Positions 16,285 through 26,900 of a stretch of DNA of 27,500 bases are shown one piece after another. The position numbers and the translations under genes were made by a program. The number at the start of each line of letters is the position of its first letter. Position 1 is the first letter of the stretch. The DNA comes from Leishmania martiniquensis (taxonomy: Eukaryota > Euglenozoa > Kinetoplastea > Trypanosomatida > Trypanosomatidae), in NCBI RefSeq assembly GCF_017916325.1, contig NC_090156.1, forward strand, positions 395,001-422,500, in the 5' to 3' direction. The notes under the pieces were generated by a model. That model saw nothing but the letters and a program-made list of their open reading frames with translations. It did not search any database and was not told the DNA's origin.

Positions 16285-18762
16285 ATGCTCCGCGAGGCCC
16301 GCAGACGTAAGCAGCAGATTGCGGGCAAAATCGGTCATGAAGAGTACATTTACCTTCTTCATGGCGACCCCTATCGCCACCAGGAAAAGATTCATATACG
16401 CCCACAAAGCGACCTCGATCCGCGCCGCGTGCAAGCGGCAGGAGGCAGAGTCGGGGTGACTGGCGCTAGAGGTGCCCATGGGCCAAGTCGGCCGCCGTTC
16501 GCCGTGGACGATGATGCAGAATATGGCGATGGAGGTGGCAGAGGCGGCCGACATGCTCCGTTGAACCCCATTGCGCGCGGGCCTGCAGCTGAGCTCTCCA
16601 ACGAGGTCGACGCCCCGTGCGGCGCCCATGGAGGCCACAACAGCGGCACTCCACCCCGAAGCAACTACATCACCCCTTACGGCGGCGTTGGTGGTGGCGC
16701 GGGTGCCCATCAGTACCCGCTCGTGTCGCAGGCGCCGCCCATCATTAGCACCTTTGTCCCCGCACTCCCAGCCATCGCGCCGGCAAGTGACCTGCCTCCT
16801 CCTCTGCCTGCCGTGTACAGGCCCAAGCCGCCCCTCACATTTCACAATGGCCGGGCTTCTGTGCCGGAAACACCGCCTCTGTCCTTCGGCCCTCTGCCCG
16901 AGCGTCCAGCAGCAGCGCAGGCATGCCACCCCTCCGGTGATGCCGGCAATCGGTGGCCTACTGCGGCCCCAATCCACTTATCACCCGGTGATAATGGTGC
17001 AGGGAGGCCCAGGACAAGCCCGACGGCACTGCCGCCGCTCGACCTCGCCGATGGCGGCAACGGCGATAATGGCGCCGACCACACACGCAGCCCACGCCCG
17101 AAAACAAGCGGAGCCGCCCCCCACAACGGAGGCGGCGGCTTCGTTTTCGGCAGCAGCGGCCTCTCTGACGCTGAGGAGCGCCGCCGTGAGAAGATGGCGG
17201 CACGCCAGCGCGCCATTGAGCTGCAGCAGGAGAATGCGCGGCAGATGCTGGAGCAGCAGCAGCGCAAGAAGGAGGAGCGGGAGCGAGAGATCCAGGAAGA
17301 CCGCCTGGTCGAGGAGCGACTGCGGCGGGAGCGGGAGGAGGTGGCACGGAGGGAGCAGGCCGAGCTAGAGCGTGAGAGGCGCGAGAAGGAGCTGAAGATG
17401 ATAGGACCGCGTGCGGCTCAGGCGATGCTGGAGAAGCAGCAGCGCGAAACGCAGCAGCGTCGAGAGGAGGAAGCGGCAGCTCGGCGCAATAGAGGGAGAG
17501 CCTCGGCTGCGACAGCAGCCCCGGCAGCGGAGAATGGGGCACCTACGTCTCCTGCGTCACCGCCGCCGACCTTCGCCAACGTAGCCCCGGTGACCCTCTC
17601 GCTGCAGTCGCCAGAGAGTGGCGTGTTGTCGCTTCCAGCACCGTCCTTTTTGCCCCCCCTCATCGCGGCGCCTGCGTTGCCGAACCTTGTCAACCTTAGC
17701 CGGGAGGATGGGCATCGTCCTTCGTCACAGCCGTCACCGGCATCTTACTACAACCCATTCGTCAACGGCTGTCCGCCGGCGGCGCTGCTGCCCAGCCGAG
17801 AGGCGCAGGCCATTCATAGCGAGCTTCGGCGCATCACCCACCTCCTCGAGAAGCAGCAACTCCAGCAGCAGCGACGCGCCACGGACAGCAGCCACTTCGG
17901 CGGTAACGCGGCACCGCAGCCGTGGCAGCACAGAGTACCGCAGCCTTCCACTGTAGCCGGGGCTGGCACATACCTAACAACAGGCCAGCCATTGCCTTCT
18001 CTGGGTGCTGGCGGAGGCACCTCTGAGGGCAATACGCAGCTTGACGGTGCGACACCGTACAAGTCCTTCTTGATTGGCGGTGTGCTGCCGCCACCTCCCC
18101 TTGCCACTGCAGCACCACCCGCTTCAACCTCCTCTAACACCGTTGCGCCGCCGGCAGGCATTGGACCGTGGCAGGGGCTCTTGTCCCCGTACGTCGGCAC
18201 ACGTGCGACCGGCACTGACGGCAGCGGGCTGAAACCGCCGTCCGGGTCTGTTATGAAGTTCGCCAGCGCCTTCGTGGACAGCGATCCGGAGCTCTCCTCG
18301 GAGCCTTCTCAGTTCATCGGCCCGCTCAGAGCAGCAGCTGCTGAGGTGCCGCGTCCTCCGCTAGCTTCCAGGCCGGAGGTGACGCTTGTCGAGGTGGAGT
18401 CGATGGCGACAACATCACCACCTGCGTCGGTGCCGCGCCCCGCTGTGATGGAACCCGACGCATCGCACTGTGCGGCAGCTCCGTCCTCGGAGTTGACGGC
18501 CGCGCTGGCGCCCCTTTCGATGCCAGCAGTGTACTCCCCGTCCAGGTCGCCAGAGCCGGACGGGCTTCCTTTAGTCCGTCACAGTGGCCCTCAGGCTGCG
18601 AAGGCTCTGTGGAGCGATGCGGACGAGGCCAAGTCAGAACGACGAGGGGGTGCGCCGCCGACGCCGGAGGTGTATGTGTGTGATGGCTTGAGCCATTTCA
18701 ATTCAGACCCGAATCCGCTCCCCCCTGCGCAGAATGCTGGTAGGGGGGAGCCACATGGATAG
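16285..18762 (+). CDS. Low-complexity protein with charged central coiled coil, function unknown (825 aa)
   Basis: I do not recognise the family with confidence. The first ATG (16285) opens MLREARRRKQQIAGKIGHEE, a basic block followed by a YIYLLHGDPYRHQEKIHIRP stretch (residues 1-50). This is the least repetitive part and probably a conserved motif. Residues about 55-290 are Gly/Pro/Ala-rich and disordered. Residues about 294-405 form a very charged E/R/Q single helix or coiled coil (EERRREKMAARQRAIELQQE and onward). A shorter helix follows at 505-535 (HSELRRITHLLEKQQ), with small non-repetitive islands YYNPFVNG (about 488), PYKSFLIGG (about 591-599) and FASAFVDSDPELSSEPSQF (about 660-678). 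The layout recalls centrosomal/ciliary coiled-coil proteins such as CSPP1 or CCDC66, but I cannot demonstrate homology. No enzyme motif or membrane segment is seen. Confidence 0.85.
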   Translation: MLREARRRKQQIAGKIGHEEYIYLLHGDPYRHQEKIHIRPQSDLDPRRVQAAGGRVGVTGARGAHGPSRPPFAVDDDAEYGDGGGRGGRHAPLNPIARGPAAELSNEVDAPCGAHGGHNSGTPPRSNYITPYGGVGGGAGAHQYPLVSQAPPIISTFVPALPAIAPASDLPPPLPAVYRPKPPLTFHNGRASVPETPPLSFGPLPERPAAAQACHPSGDAGNRWPTAAPIHLSPGDNGAGRPRTSPTALPPLDLADGGNGDNGADHTRSPRPKTSGAAPHNGGGGFVFGSSGLSDAEERRREKMAARQRAIELQQENARQMLEQQQRKKEEREREIQEDRLVEERLRREREEVARREQAELERERREKELKMIGPRAAQAMLEKQQRETQQRREEEAAARRNRGRASAATAAPAAENGAPTSPASPPPTFANVAPVTLSLQSPESGVLSLPAPSFLPPLIAAPALPNLVNLSREDGHRPSSQPSPASYYNPFVNGCPPAALLPSREAQAIHSELRRITHLLEKQQLQQQRRATDSSHFGGNAAPQPWQHRVPQPSTVAGAGTYLTTGQPLPSLGAGGGTSEGNTQLDGATPYKSFLIGGVLPPPPLATAAPPASTSSNTVAPPAGIGPWQGLLSPYVGTRATGTDGSGLKPPSGSVMKFASAFVDSDPELSSEPSQFIGPLRAAAAEVPRPPLASRPEVTLVEVESMATTSPPASVPRPAVMEPDASHCAAAPSSELTAALAPLSMPAVYSPSRSPEPDGLPLVRHSGPQAAKALWSDADEAKSERRGGAPPTPEVYVCDGLSHFNSDPNPLPPAQNAGRGEPHG

Positions 18763-18851
18763 CCAACCACCTCCATCACTCCTTACGTGGCCCCTCTCGT
18801 CACCTCCTCCTTCGCCACCTGCCTCTCACTTTCTCTCCCTCGTTTCGGTAC

Positions 18852-18919
18852 GGGGAGGCAGAGGCCAAGTAGATGATGAGGGGGGAGGCAGAGCTTGCGG
18901 CGTTAGCGCCTGCCTCCCC
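18852..18919 (+). repeat. Two direct GGGGAGGCAG copies plus one inverted copy (alternative hairpins)
   Basis: GGGGAGGCAG occurs at 18852-18861 and again at 18882-18891. Its exact reverse complement CTGCCTCCCC is at 18910-18919. Either 5' arm can pair with the single 3' arm, giving mutually exclusive 10-bp stems. Confidence 0.75.
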
Positions 18920-18941
18920 GCCACCACCTCTTCTCCTGTCA

Positions 18942-18963
18942 GGGAGTGGTTTGGGTGGGTGGG
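18942..18963 (+). repeat. G-run cluster with quadruplex potential
   Basis: G runs lie at 18942-18944, 18953-18955, 18957-18959 and 18961-18963. The first loop is 8 bases, slightly beyond the strict definition; the other two are single T. Confidence 0.5.
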
Positions 18964-19904
18964 AGAAGAGGTGGCCGCGGGGGAAAAAGGCGCCAGAGAG
19001 ACAGAGAGGGGAATGGACGAATGCGTGCGACTCGCCGACGCTGTGTTGTCTTCATTCTCATCGTCATGACCAAAAATGTGCTGAGGAACTGACGTGACGG
19101 TGCGTGCAGCGGCGGGGAGGGTGTGAGGGATGAAGACTTCAAACCAGGTGCACGGATGTTCACCTGCTGGTCGCGGTGGTGTCAACCATCCCAAGGCCAC
19201 CTCCTTTCCCTTCCCCCTTCTCTCCGCTTCTCACTGTTCATCTCATCGTGCTTCGCACTTTTTAATGCGCTCCGCGCGCTTCGCCCCCGACGTGGTGGAG
19301 TGCTCTCTTGTGCTGATTTGGCTCTACCGTTTTTTGTGTGATTCCTCCCGCTCTCTCGCTTACCTGTCATTTCCTCAACCAATGTCCGCGCTCCTCTGCG
19401 TATCGTTACGTTGGCGAAGAAAAAAAACTAGAGCCCTCCCCCTCTCTCTCTGTGTCTGTGCCTGTGCCTGTGTGTGCGTGTGTGCGTGCTTCGCCTTTGT
19501 ATGCCTCTGCCGAGTAAACTGTGGACGCATCACTCTGCTGTTTCCCCCCCACCCCCACCCCTCTCCTCTTTCTTGGGTGCACCTCTTTTTTCTTCTCTCT
19601 CCGTGGGTACGCACATACTTCGATATGCGCACATATGTGTGTGTGTGCGTGTGCATGTTCGTAGGGCTGCCACACCTGTTTTTGTTATACCTCCCCCTCC
19701 TCTTTGTATTGAACGCTGTGCCGCAGAGAGGGGAAGGCGGAGACGACGAGAGGCGGCGGCGGCAGCAGCAGGGAGGGGGAAGGCGTGAGCTGCTGAGAAG
19801 CAGTGAAGCAGCTGTGAATGACGGGTGATGGACGACTGTACAATGCGACATGGCAACAGGAGGCCAACAAAAAAAGTGAGAAGACGAGCACTGACGCTTG
19901 AGGA

Positions 19905-20200
19905 GAGGTGGACGGGAGGGTGCGGCGCCTGACGGAAGAAGCTGCAGTCTGCAGCCCCTCTCTCAGACTAGAGGAATACACCACTGCACGAGATGCTGGG
20001 AAGCAAGGGGAAGCTATGACAAACGAAGTAGGCCACGCCGCCACCACACATCGCCACCGCTGCATCCACGGAGCTGCACTGACGATGGAATACAAGGCTA
20101 CGACTGGCCATGCGCGCTTTCCACCGCCAGTGGCCCTCTTGCGCTTGGGGAGGGGCCCTTAGCGTCGCGGAAAGTAGCACGGGTACATCGGCAGAGTCTC
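19905..20200. mobile_element. Possible degenerate retroposon relic (SIDER-like), low confidence
   Basis: About 300 bases of mixed, non-repetitive composition sit inside an otherwise C/T- and GT-rich 3' spacer. The stretch begins near GTGCGGCGCCTGACGGAAG, includes the palindrome GCTGCAGTCTGCAGC (19941-19955) and has no sustained protein-like frame. Leishmania 3' UTRs often carry short degenerate retroposons (SIDER1/2), and this stretch has that feel and position. I cannot confirm a 5' signature, an A-rich tail or a target-site duplication, so this is a suspicion only. Confidence 0.3.
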
Positions 20201-20223
20201 ACGTACGTACGTGTGTGTGTGTG
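20201..20223. repeat. ACGT tandem repeat running into (GT)n
   Basis: Three ACGT units (20201-20212, self-complementary) are followed by a pure GT run to about 20223. Confidence 0.8.
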
Positions 20224-20884
20224 CTGACGTGCCTCTCCCGCTCTCTTCTTGCCTATCCCCTCGTTGTGGGGATGCCCTCCCACCCTCACCCCCCCTTTTG
20301 GTCCGCTTCTTCTTCTCAAACTCCTCCTCCACGTTGTACCCACCAACTCACCCGCACGCGTGCACAAGCACGCCCGCGCACGAGCCCCCTCTTGCCGAAC
20401 CTGAAAGCAACGCGACAAAAAGCAAAATAGCTTCTTGTGGTAGCCAGCGCCAAGGCATCATACATCGCGCACGCCGCGATCGCCGCCGCCCGCCTCCATC
20501 TCTTCCCCCCCTTTCCTGCCCCGCAAAGATCACAGGATCCCCCGGTGCGTGCCATCAAGTCTGCGCACCTGCGAGATCTCTTGCCTCCTCTTTCTGAGCC
20601 GACCTTGGTAGGGACACAGGGAAGGAGAGAAGGCACCTGCCCCCCTCCTCCACCGCTTTCCACGAACACGACCACCGCCGCCTTTCCGACACGTGCACAC
20701 CTCCACAGAGACACAGCATGAAAAGGTGGCTGTCCCCCATGCCTTCCCCTGTCGCTCATCTCTTAGATCTTTCTCTGCGTTTGTATTTCGTTCCGCGTGT
20801 GTGCGGTCCAACACCTCTGCGTCGGTCGCCGCCTCAAAGCTGTTCGACCCCTTCCCCCACTCTTCCAGAGCCCCATCCCGCCCC

Positions 20885-20918
20885 CTCACCACGTACCTGC
20901 TGCCATCGCCTCTCGCAG
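20885..20918 (+). promoter_or_regulatory. Putative trans-splice acceptor for the kinesin gene
   Basis: The C/T-rich segment ends in CCTCTCGCAG, with AG at 20917-20918, only 17 bases before the ATG at 20936. The kinesin frame stays open upstream to 20693 but contains no ATG there, so 20936 is the natural start. Confidence 0.5.
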
Positions 20919-20935
20919 GAGACACCTCAGTCACT

Positions 20936-23900
20936 ATGGGCCGTGGCGCAGTGGAGGGGGAGTACCCTGATGATGGGCACATCGTAGTGTGTGTGCGCGT
21001 CCGAAACGTGCCACAGAATGCGGCTTGCCTCACAAGCAACAGTGCTGCTGCGACGAACACGCGCGCCTCCACGGTTGCGCGTAAGTCGGTGCTGCGCGAG
21101 GCACAGCGGATCTGCGTCTCTGTGGTGGAAAACGTTGTCGTGGTGCATGACCCCACGTCGATCAACGATGCCGCCACTGTCGCGAGGGATGGCAACAACG
21201 TGGTTCAGATGCTGACCGAGCGCGCCAACTACGACAGTGCTGCTCGACACTTTCGCAAGGCCACTTCGAACGGCGGCGCAGCTGCCGCCCCGTCACGCAC
21301 TAGCTCACGTCGGACCGCAGTCGGCGGTCGGGTTACCAGTGCCGGCACCGCCCACCTCGTCTCCACTAGCAGCGCCAGCTACTACGAGTGCGACCACTGC
21401 ATCGCGTCTATGGAGGAGGCACAGATGCTGCAGATGCCGCTGATTCGCACAAGCGACTTTCTCCAGCCACCGCCGTACGGTACGCAGGAGGAGGTCTACC
21501 GCCGTACCGCGATGCATGCTGTGAAGGCGGCCATAGACGGCATCAACTCATGCGTCTTCGCTTACGGTCAGACGGGCAGCGGCAAGACCTACACGCTCTT
21601 CGGTGACACGACGAACATGCGCCGTGACCCCGGTGTGGTGCCGCGCACTGTGGACGACTTGTTCAGCCGCCTGGAGGCGGTGAAGCAGTCTTATCGGGGC
21701 GACAGGGTGACTGACTACTCGTACAGTGTACAGCTCTCCTTCTATGAGATTTACCAAAACGAAATCTTCTGCCTTTTCTCTCGCCGAGGACCGCTGCATG
21801 TTCAGTTCGTGCGAGACTCGGCAGGGAAGAGGGAGACGATGACTATCCACGACTTGCAGCAGCAGGTCGTGACTTCGGCCGAGAAGGCGTTTCCAATGAT
21901 CGAGATGGGTCTGCGCCGGCGGCAGACGGCCGAGACGAGTATGAACGCACGCAGCAGTCGGAGCCACGCTGTGCTGCAGATCCGCATCGACCAGTATCGC
22001 ACCAACCGCGACACGCGAGAGACGGTGGAGCACCAGGCGACGATCAATCTCGTCGACCTCGCCGGAAGTGAGCGGCAGCGAACGGCAAACACAAGCGGGA
22101 CGAGCCGAGCGGAGGGTATTCAGATCAATCAGTCACTCGCAACGCTGGCACGCGTTATCAACGACATTGCAAGCGGCGCGAAGTTTGTGAACTACCGGGA
22201 CTCGCTGCTGACGATGGTGCTCAAGGACAACCTCGGCGGCAACAGCAAGACATTTATGATCGCCAACATCTCCCCCATCGCCTTCAGCTACCACGAGTCG
22301 TGCGCGACGCTGACATACGCGAGGGACGTACGCAAGATCCGAAACCGGCCGATCGTGAACAGGACCTTCCAGACCCGTGCGAACCTACTAGAGCAGAATA
22401 TGGTGCTCAAGCGGGAGAACGAGCGGCTCAAGGAGCAGATGGAGGCGTGGGTGAAGAACCTGCAGAACGGCAACGCATACGCCTCAGTGACGGACGCGAC
22501 AGGCTCGTTGCCTGCCCGAGGTGACGACATGACAGAGGCTGGCGACGGTCTCCGGTTACCACCACCCATGTCGACGCCACAAACGATCGAAGCCGAGAAG
22601 CTTCGTGTCTCCGAGCTGCCCATACCCGCGGCTGTGTGCAACGAGGCTTTTCTGTCCGCCACCAGCAGCGGTCTGACAGCGCCGCTTCTCATCTCGTCCC
22701 ACCGCAAGTACACGAGCATGGCGGGTATAGGCGGCTCATGCGTCGAGGGCGGTGTTGTGCGCGTTTCGGCGCTGGTGAAGGAGACGATGGAGTTTCCGCT
22801 GAGTCGTGCACTGCAACCGCAGTCGCCAATGCTGACCGATGGCAGCGTGTATGCAGCCGAATTAGATGGCCTCGGAGCTCAAAAGCGGCACACCGCCAAT
22901 CGAAAGGGTGCAGACGCGAGCTCGCAGGAGTGCGGGCTCGGCAGCACCGTGCACCCGCCGGATTCCACGGTGGACGCTGCAGTAGTGGCGGAGGGGAAGG
23001 TGGGCTTGGGGTCGCTGGTGCTGGAGCGTGTGGCGCGGCGCTCGTGCGAGCAGCGGTACTACGTCCACTTCAACCCACCAACCAGTCCTGAGGGCCTCTC
23101 GCGCCTCATCGACGTTCAGGTCAACGGCAAAAGTGTTGGGGCAAAGGGCCGGCGTGAGCTGCACCACGGTGACGTAGTGTGTGCCTACCTCGAGGACGGG
23201 GCGAAGGTGGAGGCGGCGGAGGAGACGGCGACCAATGCCTGTCTGCACGCGCAGAGTCTCATCTCTTTCCACTTTGTTGACCTGAGCGCGGTCTCGCGCA
23301 GCACAAGCGCGCCCTTGAACGGGATGAGCAGTGCTACGCTGGGCCAAATCGCGGTCTCGGTGGACCTTCCTCCAGACATGGAGAACCTCACCCTGGAGGG
23401 CATCAAGCAGCTCCAGCGCGACAACGCAAAGCTTCTGGACATGATACGCCAGCAGGCAGAGACGATCGACTACCAGCGGGCCCGCGTCAACGCGTCCATG
23501 ATGCATACGGAGAATCTGCTGGAGGGCATCTCACCCATCGGCAGCTCTGGCTCTGTGTCGCCAAATCCGCGTTCACTGGAGCCGAGCATGTCGGCATCAC
23601 CGCTGGCGGAGATGCGCAAGGTGGCCGTCTCCCTCGAGGCCTTCCGCCGCCTGTCCGTCTCCCCGTCCATCCACGGTGGCTCTGTCATGCCTGCTGACCT
23701 CGAGGCGGACGAGGTGCTGCGGCGCGCGGCAACGCAGAGCGTGTCACAGCAGCGCCTCAACAGCGCCATCCGTGAGAATGATAAGCTGCATCGCGCTGTT
23801 GTGTCGCGCAACGCCACGCTGGATGCTCTGGCGCAGCGTCTTCGTGAGCTAGAGGCGGGCGGGTCGCTCAATCCGCCGGCCAGGCTGTCATCATCGTCGC

Positions 23901-26900
23901 CGTCCTCGCAGTCGTCCTCTTCCTCGTCTGTGAGCATCAGTCGCTCGGCGGAGGTGCACGACAAGAGTGCGATATCGACCGGCAGGCGCGCTGATGGCAA
24001 CGAGGATAACAGCGATGCGTGGAGGCATACGGAGAGCGATCGCTGCAGCGTCACATGCCTCTCTTCGCTTTCTCAGGCGCGTAGTGGTTCTGCGCAACAA
24101 CCCGGAGACGAAATCGTGGGGGCCGGCGAGGACGCTGAGCCACAAACGGAGGTCATCGGGGATGGCCAGAAGCGCATTGTGTACGAGAATGCTGAGGGCG
24201 TACGCGAACGATTTCAGGCGGTGGTGCGGGAGCGGGAGCAATTTGATCGCATCCTCGAGCTGGAGGATCTCATCCGGGAGCTGCGCGAGCGAATCGGCGA
24301 GCTGGAGAGCCGCCTGCGATTCTCCAAGGACGAGACGCTGGAGCAGCAGATGTTCCGCGAGCAGGCCGAGGCGGAGCGTGACGCGCTGCTCGAGGAACTG
24401 ACTAACGCGCGCAGCGAGAACTCGGTGCTGCGCCGCGAGAACGCCAGCCTCGAAGGCTTCCTCGCCAAGGATGAGCAGGCTCTCGCAAACGCCGCGCGTC
24501 TCGCCGACGAAGAGCTGGAGCGGCAGACCGCTGTACTGACGGACCGTATCACGGCTCTAAAGGCGCTGTCCCGCATGTGGAAACAACGCACTATGAAGTA
24601 CATTGCACTGAGCTACGGTGCCGGCAGCACAGGGGCCGTGCACCTCGAGGCGATTCCGTGGGACGACCTGCGCTCCGCGGAGACGGCGGCAATAGTGAAG
24701 CGGCGCCTCGGCGGCGGTGACGCGGATGCCTGCCCGGCTGATGTGGTGCAGACCATCGATGACTTTGAGAAGTCCACGGCGGAGGACAACTTGCGCGCGC
24801 TGGAGTACGCGCTGCTTGACTTTGTGAAGGAGAATCAGCGGCTTCTGGACGAGATCGGCCGCACCCAGGCGGAGCTGGACGGCTACAAAGACCTCATCGA
24901 GCGCCTCCGGGCGGAGAAGGCGGATACCGAGAAGACCCTTGCGGACGCAACGGACTCCACCGAGGAGGAGCGCCGTCACATGCAGCAGCTTTTACGCAGC
25001 ACGAACGCGCAGCTGGCGGAGGCGGAACAAAACCTCAAGCGAACGCAGGACCGTCTTGATGACGCTGTGGCTCAGTGCGAAAGCAACAAGCGCAAGGCTG
25101 CGAGGAACAACGAGCTGCTGCTGACTCAACAGAAGCGCACGATTGAGGAGCTCGAGGCAGAGCTCGAGCGCATGCGGCGTGACTACGTTGCCAAGGATGA
25201 GGAGCTGAGCAACGTCACGCGATACATGCAGGACCGAGATGTGCTCGGTGGCGACAGTGTGGCGAAGAGTTGCGAACTGCGCTCTCGCATCGAGGAGCTT
25301 GTGAGCAACTCGATGGAGGACTACGAGGCACCAAACGGGTACGCGGTGTTCCCGGCAGGCTTTGAGTTCTCCGACGAGATAGTGTCCCTCATCCGCGTCT
25401 GCCTCCGCATCTTACTCGACCGACTCAAGATGGAGCTCTACGTGCTCAACGCGCAAAGCATTCACAAGTTTCAGCTTCTGATCCACGCCGTGAAGGCGCG
25501 AACGGAGGCGCATTTCCACACCTTCATGCATCAGCTGCGCGACGCCGTCTCGCAGATGTCGGGGCGAACGCTGCGGCCGGGCAGCAAGTGGGGCCTGTCC
25601 GAGTCGGACGTTCTCTCGAATCTTGTGGATCACCGTCGCCGTCAGGTCGGCGACGCGCTGAACGGCTTGCTGATCTGGTACGACCACTGGGATAGCGCTC
25701 CCAAGATGGAGCATGTCGCCTACATGGAGCTGATCCGCAACGCCGACCGCATCATGCAGATGGCCCGCATCGTTCGCCGCGAGAGCCTCCTGAACACGAA
25801 CGCGACGTCGACCTCACTGATGCCGATCCCCGGCAAGAACGGCACTAGCGACACCTGGCTCATCCCTGCGTCGGCACGGCGCCATGACACGACGGTGAGG
25901 GGCAGCTGCAAGATTCTCTCTCGCCTCACGTCGTCTACCCGGCAGAGCAACCTGGCGCGCGCCGTGAACCAGTTATCTGCGTCCCCTTCCCGAACCACGG
26001 TCGCCGGCCGCGAGGATGTCCTTGGCACCACGTCATGCCCGGTGGAGGAGGGCGCTACTCCGTTCAGCCGCAGCGCAACGGTGACGGCACTGGCACTCTC
26101 GCAAAGCACCATCCCCTTTGGCAGAACAGCCACTGGCACGCGCACAGGCGGGCACCAGGTACCACTAGCTGCGAACCAGGAGAGCCCTTCGCTTTTCACC
26201 CGTTGTCCCTCTAGGTTCCCGCGGCCCGCCGCTGCGACGGCTGCCGCTAACGGCCTCTCCCCACAACTGCACCTGTCGATGACCACGCCTCTGCGACCGA
26301 CGAAGGCGACCGCAGGCGGTGGCACCGCGACACCTGCGGCTGTGCTGGCAATGGGGGGGTCTCCCACCGCTCTGACAGCGGCGGCACGCACGAACTACTC
26401 GCGCATGACGACCGCTGGAGTGCTGCCGATGTCCGAGGCGGATGTGGCTTACGTGGCGAACACCGACGTGGCTGAGGCGGTGTCCATCAGCACCTATAAC
26501 TTCTCCCGTCGCATGAGCTCGGCGGCAGCGATAGGTGCCGGGGAGGGCATTACTGCCGAGAAGTCTGGGCCAATGCGCCGGCCAAGCCGCCTCTTCTCTT
26601 ACTCCCAAACGGCGATTCCACACATGGGGGATGCTTCCCAGCAACAGCATGCCGTGAGCCGCCAGGCCTCCGCCACCTCTGCTCCTTTGAAGACCCGTAT
26701 CAATGTTGGCGCAGGTGGGGCTCGCGGCTTGGGGAGCCGTGCCAAACCGCTGGAGGCGTTTGCGAGGTCGAAGACGCACTGCTCATTGCCGAAGTTGACA
26801 GCTGTGCGGAGCCGAGTGAGCCGCCGCAGCTCCGGCGTTCGCGCCAGCGCCAACAGTAGCACTCGCAGTACCGGCAGCTTAGACAGGGGCTTGCTGCATG

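Larger units (their letters stand above)
18763..20935 (+). other. Long intergenic spacer (2.2 kb) ahead of the kinesin gene
   Basis: This is the longest gene-free stretch. It holds a direct/inverted repeat hairpin set (18852-18919), a G-run cluster (18942-18963), T-rich and (GT)n low complexity (about 19430-19660), a moderately complex stretch with possible retroposon character (about 19905-20200), an ACGT/GT repeat (20201-20222), and C/T-rich leader sequence to the acceptor at 20917-20918. Open frames here (for example 232 codons on + at 19130-19828) translate to Cys/Val/Leu or Arg/Gly runs produced by GT and GC repeats, and I do not accept them as genes. Confidence 0.65.

Noticed and set aside
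16571..17368. 265-codon frame overlapping the 825-aa gene in another frame
   Set aside because: The central coiled-coil frame is clearly the coding one; the overlap is a product of GC-rich codon bias.
19130..19828. 232-codon plus-strand frame in the long spacer
   Set aside because: Its Cys/Val/Leu and Arg/Gly/Gln runs come from (GT)n and GGC repeats. No family resemblance or protein-like composition.
19869..19876. A-run as the tail of an inserted retroposon
   Set aside because: It lies at the 5' side of the candidate element on the + strand, and the sequence just before it does not look like an element body, so it cannot be claimed as a tail.
20693..20935. In-frame upstream extension of the kinesin from a GTG
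   Set aside because: No ATG in the extension and a good acceptor AG lies at 20917-20918, just before ATG 20936.
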